This document shows, in pieces, positions 22,329 to 33,700 of a DNA stretch of 64,000 nucleotides. Position 1 is the stretch's first letter, and each line of letters opens with the position of its first letter. The stretch covers positions 6,103,831-6,167,830 of the forward strand of contig CM036231.1 in NCBI GenBank assembly GCA_020631735.1, written 5' to 3'. The notes under the pieces are model-generated. The model saw only the letters and a program-made list of their open reading frames with translations. It was not told where the DNA came from and ran no database searches. A program made the position numbers and the translations under genes. This stretch comes from Saccharum officinarum (lineage: Eukaryota > Streptophyta > Magnoliopsida > Poales > Poaceae).

Positions 22329-23208
22329 AAAGGTGGAGCTCCCCATGCGGCAGGGTGGGGCAGCTGCCCCACCTACCGCCGGAGGAGAGCTCCTGTCTCC
22401 CTCCCTTCCGGTCGAGCGAAGCAGCGAAGCAACGAAGCGAGTGGTGGCGTTCAACGGCTGGAAGATGAAAGCACGAGAGAAAACGATTGTGGGAAAACAA
22501 AAAGGCCCAATAGCCCCAGCCGGCCCAAGGCCCCAAGTGGATAGTGCCCAAATCCCCAATCCAGCATCCAGCCGACCGGCCGACCCTAGCTACTCTGCGT
22601 TCGCCCGTCGCCTCATCCATCGTGGCGCTCACTAAGTCACTACCGCACGCCCGCGCGAGCCCCGCCGCGCCCGACGCCCTAGCAGCCAAGCGGGGCAGCT
22701 GTTGCTGGCGGGCGCTCGCCGCAGCCGCAACCTTGCCGCTTGTCGCAGAGGCATCGTTGCCGCTGCCGCACGCTGCGCTAGGCAGTAGGTGCCATTGCGC
22801 CGGTGGCCAGGCAGGCTGCAGGCCTGCCAGCTATGGAGGAGGAGGATTTGGGGTTGGAGATAGTCACGTCACGGCGAGCAAACGAGAGGCTCAACAGTAA
22901 CTGGCGCTGGCCACGGTTTGTCGCCGGAGTCAGGTTCCTGTCACCGGGAGCCAGCAGATAGAAGCTAAAGGAGAGGGAGGAGTCAGTGTTGGCCGATGCT
23001 CAGGCGCTTCCAACAGCGGACAGCCATGCCTGTTCTGCAATGGATGGATAAGAAAAAAATTTATAAGGTATCTATCAATAATCAAACTGCGTATATAATT
23101 GAGATTTAGGCATTTAGCAATTTGCCAAATATTAGCGTCCTTGTGATGTCATTGAAAAGTTGTGTGCGTGAGGCGCCCCACCAAAATTTCTGTCTGAGCT
23201 CCGCCACT
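22329..23208. mobile_element. Non-autonomous hAT element, 880 bp, GC-rich interior
   Basis: A perfect 8-bp duplication ACCCATCC flanks it (22321-22328, 23209-23216). Its ends, AAGGTGGAGCTC on the left and GAGCTCCGCCACT on the right, are imperfect inverted repeats resembling grass hAT termini of the AGTGGCGGAGC type. No transposase is present. The interior at about 22350-22980 is CpG-rich and holds short frames, possibly captured host promoter or exon sequence. Confidence 0.8.
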
Positions 23209-25239
23209 ACCCATCCGGGACAAGCTAGCATAATTATTTTTTGCTCATTTCACATAATTCTAATTTAACAGTTCGCGTAGGTAGGAGCATCAAACTACAG
23301 TGCATATTGTCCTGAGTATCATATTTGTCTTCTTTGATGCTTTTGTCTCAAACGTCTTTTTCATGAGTGGAAAATCACTACTTAGTAGCTATCTGAAATC
23401 CACGTAGGACCAGGCGCTGTTGTGCAATGCATGTGCATCAGATACTTTCAAGAGTTATGTTGTCAAATCATGCAATTTATGGCAAACATAAAAAAATGAC
23501 ATACAAGATTTATAAACTTATTTACTGCCCTGGGATCCAATCGGCAGCGATGTAAGCAGTTCAATGTACATTGGCACAACCTCATAATCTGATGACTGTA
23601 ACATAACCAGATAGCATGATTTTATTCTAGATGAACAAAATACCATAGTGAATGACAAAAAAAAAATACTAGCCACAGTCAGATTGCAATATAATAGAGA
23701 CACACCAGGTTTGATACCAAGCAAAGATAAACACAAATAATGCTATGCACTCCTTACACGTTCCAAAGAAGCCCAAGTGGTCTATGGTCTTACTATGGTT
23801 AGGTGCAGAGGCAAACTTACAACATCATGTATATTTCCAGGCTGTGTATGATCAAAATGGGGTTGAAGGAATGTACTCATCACACCTTGATGCTACCTGC
23901 ACATGACAAAAATAAAACAATAATCAATGAAATTTCAGCATGCGACTAAAACATTTAGAGAATAAGGGGATTTTTATATATTACCTCTCGATTTTAACAT
24001 TAGCCAAAGTCTTGAAAAAGAATTAAAAGGAAAAAAAACTATATGGTTGCGAGGTCACAAGAAGTATCACAAAATTATAGAAATTTGGTATCTCCATAGT
24101 TGTAATTTTGTAGTACTTCTTGGACCACAGAAATCTCAAAACTAATATATAGAATACAATCAAACTTTATCTTGATAATCCTATTATGAGTAGATCAATA
24201 GGGTCATCAACATAATATAGAAATATGCAATTCCATGGTGATCTGATCAATAATATCACAAAATAGCATGACCAACAAGAACTATCCAGTAGCCACAAAC
24301 AGATTTGCAATAGATCTACACAAGGTCTATATAGAAAGCATGACAAAAAGATGCAATAGAGCATGTTTTGATATCAGCTACCACTTAAATTTGGAAAGAC
24401 ACCTAAGTTATCATTCAATGGTCTCATCATATCTTGTTTCTGGGCTGTGATATGATCAAGATTAAGCTGAAAGGAATGCTTAGGCCTCGATCGTTACCTG
24501 CATACAACAGAAAAACAAACAAAGACCATCGCCACAGTAATATGAGCATGTATTTCAAAATTTTAAGAGCAAAGAGGGTGTGTCCTAACACACAACCTGG
24601 ACAGAAACCAGATAAAATATCTAACAAAAGAAAATGCAACATAACTAACTAAAATTAGATAACCCCAACAAGCCCCCAAACTTCAGAGCCAACTGAAACT
24701 CCAAATCGAGAGATGAAGTCAGGTCAGATCTCCAAATTGCAGAGAGTGGGAAACCGTAAACGTAACCTGCATGAGCTCCTCCCTTCCCCATGTTGCTCTT
24801 CAAGTTTTATTGGGTGTCAATCGAGATCCAAATCTCAACCTGTAAGTGGAAAGAGATGGATCTCTTCCAGCACAGGAAAAGGCCAAACCATTTTCACATT
24901 TGCATATAACAGGTCACCAATACGAATACCTCAGATTAGTAAAATCAGCAAGACAAGGCACATCCAGATATAAGATTGCATCATATTAAACCACCACAGA
25001 TTTCCATATTTAGTAGTAGTACCAAATGGTAACAGATTCATAAACATGTTTATATATACACACCAGTCGAAATTCTCAACCCTGACTCGACGACTCCCAT
25101 AGTAAGAAATTTCGCCCATTTCACCGAATTTCAACCCTGACTTGACAACTCGGGACCACACCACGGCCATATTTAGTACAACATTCATCTGAATATAAAT
25201 ACATATGACGAAGTTCATTGTGGAGATGTTGCTAAAGTC

Positions 25240-25335
25240 TCTTCTGTGGTGTCTCAGGGATATCCCAAAGATGAACCTTAATTATAGCCGGCCCTTCTGC
25301 TGGATTTCTTTTAGTATCTGCAATACCCAAAATTA
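25240..25335 (-). other. Possible 3' exon of the minus-strand gene at 25788-26369
   Basis: On the minus strand, GGGTATTGCAG (acceptor-like) near 25318 is followed by a short open stretch. The stretch reads DTKRNPAEGPAIIK in one frame and ends at a stop near 25239. If spliced from the GTAAGT at 25784-25789, the upstream reading frame ends within two codons, so this would be 3' UTR. Weak evidence. Confidence 0.25.
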
Positions 25336-25787
25336 CCAACATCTGATCAGCTGCAGGTAACCACCAAATTAACAAAAAAAATGCAAAACAGAAATAAAGA
25401 ATTTACTGGAAATAAAATTATATATATAACGTAACAGCATATATACATGTATATATAATAAAAAAAAGGCAGTGGTAGCCTGGTAGGTGCACCCTGCACG
25501 CCGGGCGGGCGGGCGGCGGGCCGTTCCTTCGTGTGGGTCGTGCTCGGCCTTGGGGATGGAGCGGTCTGGGTAGAGGTGTGCGCATCCCATTCCCAGCAAG
25601 AGGGGTTAAGGGCGAGATGGAAGGAAGCACGGCGCAGTGTGGCGACAAGGGCGCCGCGATGGTCGCTGGTGGTGGAAAGGGAATCGGAGAGTCGGAGGTG
25701 GTGGCGCGGCGAGAAGCCACGACGCGGGCTGGAGGCGCGCGCCTGGGTAGGGTGGAGGCGGTGGTCGGTGGGCAAGTTTGAGGAAAC

Positions 25788-26369
25788 TTACATGCCGTAG
25801 AGGGCCAAGGCCGTGAGCCAGATGAGGAGCGCCGCCGCTGCAAACGCCGTCTTGGTGAGGCACGACACGGCCCCCTGGTTATGCCCGTCTGCAGCGAAGG
25901 CTCCGCCACCACCTTCGCCGCCGGCGCGGATGTGCGCGACGATGATCAGCGCCATCCCCCAAAAAAAGGTCGCCGCCACTGCCGCTGGGAGCACACGGGC
26001 AGCAGCCAGGCCGAGCGCGCGAGCTTGCGCGCCCACATCGCCGACGACCCCTGCAGGCTTTACGAAGAAGAAAAACTCCAGAGTTCCAGCCGAGGCGCAT
26101 AGGATGGAGAAGAGACGACAGATGCGGCGGTTCCCGGCGGCGCCCGCGGCCGCAGCGGAGTGCTGTAGATGGTGGTAGATGGCCGCGACGGCAGTGGCGA
26201 GGACCCCCAGCGCCGCCAGCGGCAGCAGCAGCTCGACCGCGCTGTCGAGCAGTGCGGCTTGGGCTGATGGATCCGCACCCAGCTGCGGGTCGAGGAAGGG
26301 GAAGAGGTCGAGGGCGATGAACGCCGCACACAGGTCGACGACGGCGGCGGCGAAAACTGCGGTCACCAT
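25788..26369 (-). CDS. Small multi-pass membrane protein, unknown function (193 aa)
   Basis: I do not recognise the family. The ATG at 26367-26369 was chosen because a TATA box (26452-26460) lies about 85 bp upstream. The longer open frame to 26666 runs through that promoter. The protein is Ala/Leu-rich with about five hydrophobic segments: residues 3-25, 45-66, 84-104, 125-147 and 171-192. A Gly/His loop (148-169) separates the last two. The charged RRICRLF stretch precedes segment 3. There is no obvious signal peptide apart from the first segment. The body is strongly GC-rich, as in many single-exon grass genes. The stop TAA lies inside a perfect donor, ATGTAAGT; splicing there would change only the last residue or two. 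It lies between repeats and has no co-oriented neighbour. An intact frame with promoter suggests a real gene. Confidence 0.7.
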   Translation of the reverse strand: MVTAVFAAAVVDLCAAFIALDLFPFLDPQLGADPSAQAALLDSAVELLLPLAALGVLATAVAAIYHHLQHSAAAAGAAGNRRICRLFSILCASAGTLEFFFFVKPAGVVGDVGAQARALGLAAARVLPAAVAATFFWGMALIIVAHIRAGGEGGGGAFAADGHNQGAVSCLTKTAFAAAALLIWLTALALYGM

Positions 26370-26451
26370 GGTGGTCGGTGGGAGACGATCTGGCGGTTTG
26401 GAGTGGCCGGACGGCTTGCCGTTGGTGGAGAGGGATAGAGGGTTTATAAAG

Positions 26452-26460
26452 CCAACCCTG
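26452..26460 (-). promoter_or_regulatory. TATA box of the membrane-protein gene at 25788-26369
   Basis: TTTATAAAC on the minus strand, about 85 bp upstream of the ATG, which gives a short 5' UTR of about 55 nt. Confidence 0.55.
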
Positions 26461-26535
26461 CTGGGGCAGACGGTGCCGGGTGCCGTGGTGCACGGACTGG
26501 TGGGGCAGTGCCGGGTGCGTAATACGTATTTTTGA

Positions 26536-26572
26536 CTTTTTTTTGTATTGTATATTGTACAATACAAAAAAG
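26536..26572. repeat. Perfect short hairpin
   Basis: CTTTTTTTTGTATTGTA and TACAATACAAAAAAG arms surround a 5-nt TATTG loop, upstream of the gene promoter. It may be a MITE scar. Confidence 0.6.
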
Positions 26573-26847
26573 TAAAAAATATTCGTATGTGGCCACTGGA
26601 AAAACGACACAGGCTCTTGCTTGAGCATGTGAATTTTGAAGAAGCTTCCTTGCGTAGCGATGACATGTATAGACTGTAGAGAGATAGCAGTAGCAGTGAA
26701 GGAAATTTCCTGGTGCCATCATTAACTAACCAGTGAAGTGTCGACGGTTCTTACACACCAGCGTTTTTGAAAAAGTGCGTTCGAAACTTTCTGTATTCAT
26801 TCACACTGTATGTACATTCCCCTATAAACTGTTCCATTTTTTTTTTG

Positions 26848-27110
26848 ATCAGATCAGACCCTTACTATAATCCAACTGATTTGACCTTCCATAACGCACT
26901 TTCCCAAAAGGAATTATCTAAACGAAAACTTTTAATTAGTTTCGTTTTTGTGATTAGACCCTTTACTATAATCCAACTCATTTGACCTTCCACAGTATCT
27001 AATTATCTAAGCGAAAACTTTTAATTTGCTCCACTTTTTTTTAGACGAAATTTGCTCCATTTTGTGATCAGACCTTTTACTCTAATCCAACTGATTTGAC
27101 CTTCCACACT
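26848..27110. repeat. Three tandem copies of an approximately 100-bp unit
   Basis: GATCAGACC, ACTATAATCCAACTGATTTG and ACCTTCCA recur at about 26858, 26951 and 27067, with ATTATCTAAACGAAAAC and TTTTAATT between copies. No coding potential. Confidence 0.8.
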
Positions 27111-27114
27111 AGTA

Positions 27115-27378
27115 CTCCCTCCGTATCAGATTTAGAAATCGTTTTGGATAAGGTTTGGATCAAACATTGGGAATATAAATCATCAATAACTTTTAAGTTG
27201 TTGAGTTTGCAAATGTAAAAATTATATGAATAGATTTGTCTTAAAAAATACTTTTATAAAAGTATATATATATATCACTTTTCTATAAATATTTTTTTTA
27301 TAAAAACAAGATGTCAAAGTTGTGTTTTGGAGACCGTGTCGCTGTCCTAAATGACTTCTAAATCCGATACGGATGGAG
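27115..27378. mobile_element. Stowaway MITE
   Basis: Ends CTCCCTCCGTATCAGATTTA and TAAATCCGATACGGATGGAG are inverted repeats. TA duplications flank it at 27113-27114 and 27379-27380. Confidence 0.93.
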
Positions 27379-27380
27379 TA

Positions 27381-28678
27381 TGCAATTTTATCTAGGCAAA
27401 AACTTTCATTAAATCCTTTGCTTCTATGCGCCCATAATTAATGCTTTTGTGGATTTATATTATTTATATGGTACCACCGTAGCAGTAGTTTCTAGGATTG
27501 GATCACCAGAAGCAAACTTATTTCTTCCTCGACAAGGCCGAAGTGGTCTATTATTTTCCGAGAGCGAAACGGTCTATTATATTGCAATAGTCCTATATGA
27601 AGCACATAAATATATATGAGCAAATAATTATACAAGGATGTTCAAAAAAATTCTACAAGGCACTTTTCTTTTTGTCACATCAATTTTTTTTAGGGGATTC
27701 TTTTTGTCACATCAATGTGTGCATTTTATCTGTTATTATTGGGCCATGCTAGTGGTGAGATGGGGCAGTCCACCATGAGGGGGCCGTAGCCCACCTATTC
27801 TATACTGGCCCAAGCATCTTGGTCCATGTTTTCACAAGCTTCTTCAGGTGGGCCAATAGACCGGATTTTTCCTGGGCCGAGCTTGACCCATTCTCTTTAT
27901 TATACACAGTTAACATGGCACTAGTGTTTCTCAAAAAAAAAGTTAACATGGAACTGGTCTCACAAATTATTTTTTGACTATTTATTTATTTTATATATTA
28001 TATTATTTATACTTATAGATTTATGTTAATTAGATAATACATTTAATTAAAAGTCTAACTGTATCAAATTGTATTATAATAATTTAAAATTATTAGTTAA
28101 ATTATTACTGAAAATTTTAAAGTTTGAATCATAATATTCGTGTGCGTCTTCCTTATAAAAGATAAAGGAGAGAGTAGTAGACTATCCTAACATATATAAA
28201 CATACCCACAGTAGCTCAAAGCTGAAAAGCAGCGTGCTTTGTTTTCCTTAAGTTAAACCAAAGTGCTCCCTATGCCCAGAGTTCAATCAAAGAGAGAAAA
28301 AACCATAAAGTTCTATTTATCCCTTGGTCAAATTATACGCAGGTACCCTACGTGCTATGTAACCCAACGACAGCTACAAGAAATTCTACATGCTTAATCA
28401 GTGTATCAACACAAGTGTAATGCATACCTTTTTCTTACGAGCGGCCAGATCCGAAGCAACTGTACTATGCGTTTTCCGTTCCGGAAGCGCTAGCTATTGG
28501 GTTGCTATCTGAGAGGAGTTGGAGACTTATCTGAAGACTCTCAAGTGAAGCTTGCTATGCTAGCTAGGGATTGTGTTGCTCACTGTCACTGGCATGGTAG
28601 AAAGTCACCTAGATTTGGTTCCAGAAAAGACAAGTAAAAGCAGCACATCAGCACAAGGAGCAGTAAAGATGTTGGAGC
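27381..28678. other. Intergenic DNA, no supported gene
   Basis: Mostly AT-rich. Short frames near 28570-28780 have no domain. Confidence 0.4.
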
Positions 28679-29430
28679 GCAAGCAAACCTGCCGTTACCG
28701 TGGCACGAGCGGCAGCAGAGAAGCGCAGCGCGCTCATCTCCGGCGGTCAGCCTTGAGGCCCATCTCCGGTGGGGATTAGCAGCATCCAGCAGATCGGCGA
28801 GCATGGAGGTGGAGAGCGGAGCGGCAGACTAGCTAGATGCGGTAGTTCATTTGAGCCGGAGCGCGCGCGTTGACCTGCAAGGCTGATGAGACTGCAAGTC
28901 TCCGCACCCATCCTCAGCCAACGCCATCTAAAAATAACAAGTGGACAAATCGTCATCACTCTCCAGTCCCCACCACTCAGACATCACTGTGGCTCTGCAC
29001 AGGGAAAAAAATTCTATGGAAACTGTATCTACAGTTGTGTCAAGCATACATGTGTGGATGCCTGACACGTGTTGGTCTTTTATAGTGTATATGGACATGC
29101 GGTGGATGGGTGTAGCCCCGTGAATAAGTGTGGTCAGAGCCGAGTCTATTTTTAGTAGAGGACCACTCGTTGACAAGCGTTGGATTGTTGAAGTCCGACA
29201 CGTGTCAGGTATCAACGCTATGTATGCATGATGCAGTTGTAGATATCGTATGCACAGAATTTTTTTCCCTGCACAGCGGCTCCATCTATCAGAGAGATGA
29301 AAAACGTCGGATGTGCACACACCTTTACAATACAAAAACCCAGCCCCTTGTACGGGGGGCATCTGTGGCTCATCAGGAGCAGTGCTATTTTTTTTGCGAG
29401 GAATCAGGAGCAGTACTAGTAGGTGCCAAA
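28679..29430. repeat. Paralogous segment B (partner at 18345-19150)
   Basis: It carries the same blocks as segment A, including GGCGAGCATGG, CTAGATG, AAATAACAAGTG, GACATCACTGTGG and TACTAGTAGGTGCCAAAC. It lacks the 476-bp MITE of segment A and instead holds a different inverted-repeat element (29001-29270). It carries a similar short minus-strand frame beginning at an ATGCTCGCCGA start (28802). Function unknown. Confidence 0.65.
29001..29270. mobile_element. Inverted-repeat MITE, 270 bp
   Basis: Termini AGGGAAAAAAATTCT are perfect inverted repeats. The arms continue as ATCTACAGTTG / CAGTTGTAGAT and CCTGACACGTGT / GACACGTGTCAGG. At least GCAC is duplicated on both sides (28997-29000, 29271-29274). 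The equivalent site in segment A (about 19107) is uninterrupted. Superfamily unassigned. Confidence 0.75.
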
Positions 29431-29434
29431 CCAC

Positions 29435-30271
29435 GTTAAAACAACCGGTTAGGTGCTAAAAAACCATCGACCCAATCCGTGCCCAACGGTTGCATTGCTT
29501 CCTCCTTTTCAAAAATTCAGGGTGCACTGCGCTTTTTACAGCAGGGTTAATGTTCGCCTGTGGAAGCACAACAGTAGCTGTAAGATGCAGAGGTCACGCA
29601 CTACGGCACTAATCGGTACAGAGTACTCGCACATTATTTCCTTTACTCAGTTAACGTGCATGTATGCTCAGTAGAATATACCTTTTGGTGTTTACAAAAA
29701 CCCAGCCCCTTGTACGCTCTTTTAGCTCCACCGTCAAGCCGGTGATCTGTGTTAGTGTGTGTCTGTGTGGTGCCCTCGGCAACTCGCCGTTGTTCACCGC
29801 ATAACTGTGTTTGTACCAACTCTTATGAAGCACGTGCCAAGCACGCTTTAAAAAAAAGAAAACTTACATGCTACTTCCACTTTCCGAAGCGGCCCTCCTC
29901 AACTAGGTACAGCTACTTGCGGTGCTCAACTAGCACCCTTGAAATTCAGTACCTGAGATGAAATGCTGAATATGGCTGCTTAATTCGGACGTGAACGTGA
30001 TGAACCGGTCACTTTGATCTGCATGAGTGATCATGTCCATTTGTGCACAACAGATACCAAAGTGAATTTTCTTCAAGCTTAAGCCGTGCTAGGAATGCAA
30101 CGTCCTCGATGGTGATGTGAGCATCCCTCTCCGGCCGTCTCTCTAATTAAGACTGCATCTACTACTACATGCTCATGACGCCATTCTCCCGGACATGCAA
30201 TATCTCTGGAGCTGCAGCCTGCAGGCTCCCTACTACATGCTCATCTCTTCTGCTGGCTTCTTGACAACAAC
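29435..30271. other. Intergenic DNA, nothing recognised
   Basis: A CCCAGCCCCTTGTACG block occurs at 29339-29354 and 29700-29715. No coding evidence. Confidence 0.4.
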
Positions 30272-30740
30272 AGGCTAAACTCCCAGGCTAACGTTTACAA
30301 CAAGAACATTTGGAAGCCGGAGGAATCATTCTGCCAGAATTGTCCTGGTACTCTAGAGACCGGGATCACATCTTTGTTTCCTGTCCTATAGCCTCCCATA
30401 TTTGGGACTGCTTAGGATTTTTTGTTTAAGAAGGACTGCTTAGGAATTCATCTCGCCAGAGGAGAGCAACTTCGCCCATGCATGGATGATTGGTTCTGCT
30501 CTGCACTTGCCTCATTCGATCAGAATGCATTGCCTGCAATCTCTGAGTCTCGCAATGACTCCTTGAAAGAGGTCATGTGTGATATTATCATCAGGGATGC
30601 GGAAAGCTGGACATCAAGGCAACAATGGAACGGTTTCAGATTCTTTCGAGGAAAATATCCAAAGGAATATCGCCATCGAAGTGCGCCGGGCACCAAAACA
30701 GTGACACATGAGAGTGAGCCTACGAGAGATCTCACATGGT
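30272..30740 (+). pseudogene. LINE retrotransposon C-terminal fragment (zf-RVT)
   Basis: The reading RLNSQANVYNKN, FCQNCPG and, after a one-base frame change, TRDHIFVSCPIASHIWDCLG matches the reverse-transcriptase zinc-binding domain (zf-RVT) near the end of plant LINE ORF2. A 13-bp duplication GGACTGCTTAGGA then brackets a T-rich 15-bp insert (about 30408-30447). The frame continues as GIHLARGEQLRPCMDDW to about 30740. The endonuclease and RT domains are missing. The last 250 bp are assigned with less certainty. Confidence 0.6.
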
Positions 30741-30744
30741 GATA

Positions 30745-33700
30745 TCGCCTGATCCGAGCCTAATTTCAGAACGCGGCAACGTATATATATAGATAAATTA
30801 CTGAGTACTGACCGAAGCAACACCGTGCCGATCGGTCTATGTTCGTAGAACTTCAGATTGCCTTTAGCAGCCTTTGTTGCTAGGCGAAAGTATGTGTGCC
30901 TGCCGGGTTGCCGGGCCGCCGACGGGTCAGCGTCAGGGCAACTGGCTTGGACGTTAGAACGTGTGGAAACATCAGGACCACACAGGGACAAAGAGGTGGA
31001 CGAAAAGAAAGGCCAGGTTTTCCCGTCGACCGTGGGTGACGAGCGACGCTGAAGATAAGGCCGTCACCGAATCTGACGGGGGTAGTAGTACATTTTTGCA
31101 GGACGAAATAAAGTTGCTTGACTCGGCTTTGTTGGAGACAGTCCAATCCAAGCTAAAGTGAGTTCTTTTTCGCAAATGCTGTAGAAACTTGAATATATAA
31201 AACTTTTGTGAAACTGGAACGAAGCTCTGAATAAGCCAAATAAACTAGTAGCATCGTAAAAACTCGGATAAATATTATTATTCTGCAGCATAATCTTCTG
31301 CTGATGAACTGATAGGGACATGGTGACATGGAGGACTAGATGATGTTATGTATGGTGAAGGCAGCATCAACTAGAACGAAGTGACGTTAATACTGCTGCA
31401 AGCTTGTACTAGAGGTGGTTGCCGGATTATTGGATCGTTATTACACACATGCTAAATCATATACAGTACTATACATTCATGCTCAGTTGAATACTGTAGG
31501 CACAGCAAATATTTCGTTCTTATGGGATTAGCCAGTTGAATTGTATGGACACTGCAGGCAGTTTAGCACAAGAGTTAAGAGTACAAGGACAAGGGCTCCC
31601 GAATGGTGGACCGTGGACTCACAGTTGTGTCGATGAGTGTGACTAGAGTCGTTCCAGACAGCCTCGACCTCGGCCCCTTTCGTCAAAGGCCCAAACAAAA
31701 AGGCAAAGGACAAAGGTAGAATATCCGAAAGGTGGCAGTTTTCTTTTTGCCATTCCTAAAACCTTTGATTTCAAGGCCTTTGATGGCGACTTGAACAATC
31801 GAGAGACCGTCACGTGCGAGATTTCACGGCTTGTGACTTGTTGCAACCTGAACGGCCGCGATAAGATGCCATTTTCATGCTGAACCAACGATGACTCTCT
31901 GCTCCAGCTGGTTTTCCGCCGGCCTCATTTCATAGCTACTCTACGTACGTACTATACTATCTGCAATCACCAATTCGGTATGGCAAAGTCGGCGACCAAC
32001 GGCCAGCCGCATGTCCTTTTTACAGGTCGATCGTCTTCGGCGAGTCGTCCAAGAGCCGAGACGACGAATCCGATTAGCTTCGCTTGTGGCACAGTCACAC
32101 CAACTGTTTTGTGCTTTCGGCATTGGTTTGGTCTTCCGATCTTCAGCTGAGGAAAAGAGCCAAAGAGGAATGAATGATGGAGCTGGACCACGCCCATCAC
32201 CTGTCCGAATCTCGGTGCTTTGGATTGGAGATCAGGTGTCGCAGTTCGGCTGTCTCCTCTCCCACACGCAGACTGCAGGCCTTGGCCCTGGGCACGAGCT
32301 CGTGCGGGCGCGCGAGGCGCCGAGGTGGCGAAAGGCTTTGATCGGGCCCGAAGTCTGTGGCCAGCCGCCCCCGACACGTTTAGGGCAGTTGGCGCAGTAC
32401 GAGACAACGCCAGTGAGACTGCGACTGGCGATTGTATTTTTGGCCTTTTGATTTGACGCTTCATCATCGGATAAGCAGGCAAGGAAAAACGAGGCTTTGG
32501 AAACTCTATGGCCACCAATTTTGCACATGAGATTCTATCATCCTGATTGAGTTGGATGTCAAAGACTGGCTTTCATATACTCACCGGCTGCTGTCAGGTG
32601 TGGATGCAATTGAGTAAGGCCAGTCTCAGTGGCAGGTTTCACCTCTCAGTTTTCAAGATATGACAATGAAACATGGCCTCTCAATGCACAGTTTCATTTC
32701 ACGGTTTTATACGGTAGCTTAACATTTAATTCGTATACTGTGTTGGGATCAAATGTTGTATGCAAACTATGTAGCCTTTTGCGTCAGTTTTCACACTTAA
32801 AAAATGCAGTTTGCACAGAGGAAAGAAACAAGTATAAGAAAAAAGATTGACATCAGCTTTCGATGGTAAAATAATACGCCTGTGCAAAGTTCAGCAACAT
32901 TCAGCAATAGAGACGGCTAGGTAACATTTAACGATTTTTTTTCCAGTAGCCTATATTCAGTCGGCTGAAAAAGCATCAGGTGACCACCTAATCAACGAAT
33001 GGAATTGTTATCAAAATAGAATGACAAGCATCAGGTACTCTGAACTCATTACCAAGTTACCAAATCAAATAAATCGGCTGATATCAAATGATCATAGATC
33101 CTATCAAACCATAGATATGCTGAAGCAAATACAATGCCATACTACTAACTGTCAAACCATGGAACTGAGTGGTTCTGGGGAGCAGAAATGTACTCTTCTC
33201 TGATAAGAGAGAAACCATACAAGCATCAGGTGCACACATGAGCTTTCGGTTTAGATAAGAGAGAAACCATACAAGCATGGCATTGTATAACTCTGGGAGA
33301 TTTCTGGACAGTCACATTCACACATGATAAAATATAGATAACACTCATCTATATTTTCATTCAGATAAAATGCAGATAGATTTTCATTTCCGAGATAAAA
33401 AATTCAGATAGCCTCTCTCTCTCTCTGTTCACTTCTTAAACATTCAGGCCAATAGCAGCAACCATCACTGTAACAGAAGTTAACCATATGAGCTACAGAG
33501 TTAAGCTTCGAGCAACCGTCACTTCATATGGTTGTTTTCACAAGATATATAACTACACCCACTAGGATTCATATGGTTGCTTTCACCCTGCAAAAACAAA
33601 AATAGTTGAGCATGAGCTCTCAGCCTAAATTGCAGCATTCATATTCAGAGATACATGAGAATCACTTGTAGAAATTCAGAACTAACCTTAGTCGGCAAAC

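Larger units (their letters stand above)
20990..24970. repeat. Three diverged copies of a several-hundred-base unit (about 20990-21880, 23440-23960, 24170-24950)
   Basis: The copies share in order: CTTTCAAGAG...AAATCATGCAAT, a CACARNCAGATTTGCAAT-like block (21237, 23674, 24295), GTGTTGATACCA-like text, ATGATCAAGANNGNGNTNAAGGAAT (21418, 23849, 24451) and CTACCTGCACATG (21470, 23892, 24496). Copies 1 and 3 also share AACCTG..AAATGGAAAGA.ATGGATC further right. On the minus strand the CTACCTGCA block reads as a TGCAG splice acceptor. All three frames of the exon-like piece in copy 2 hit stops, so these look like duplicated UTR or intron segments, not coding exons. The copies flank the hAT element and lie downstream of the minus-strand gene at 25788. 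Confidence 0.55.

Noticed and set aside
25347..25912. Minus-strand Pro/Arg-rich proteins
   Set aside because: Overlapping frames in GC-rich sequence downstream of the supported gene, with no domains.
32000..32530. Genes on either strand with frames of 146-183 codons
   Set aside because: Mutually overlapping frames, no promoter, splice or domain support.
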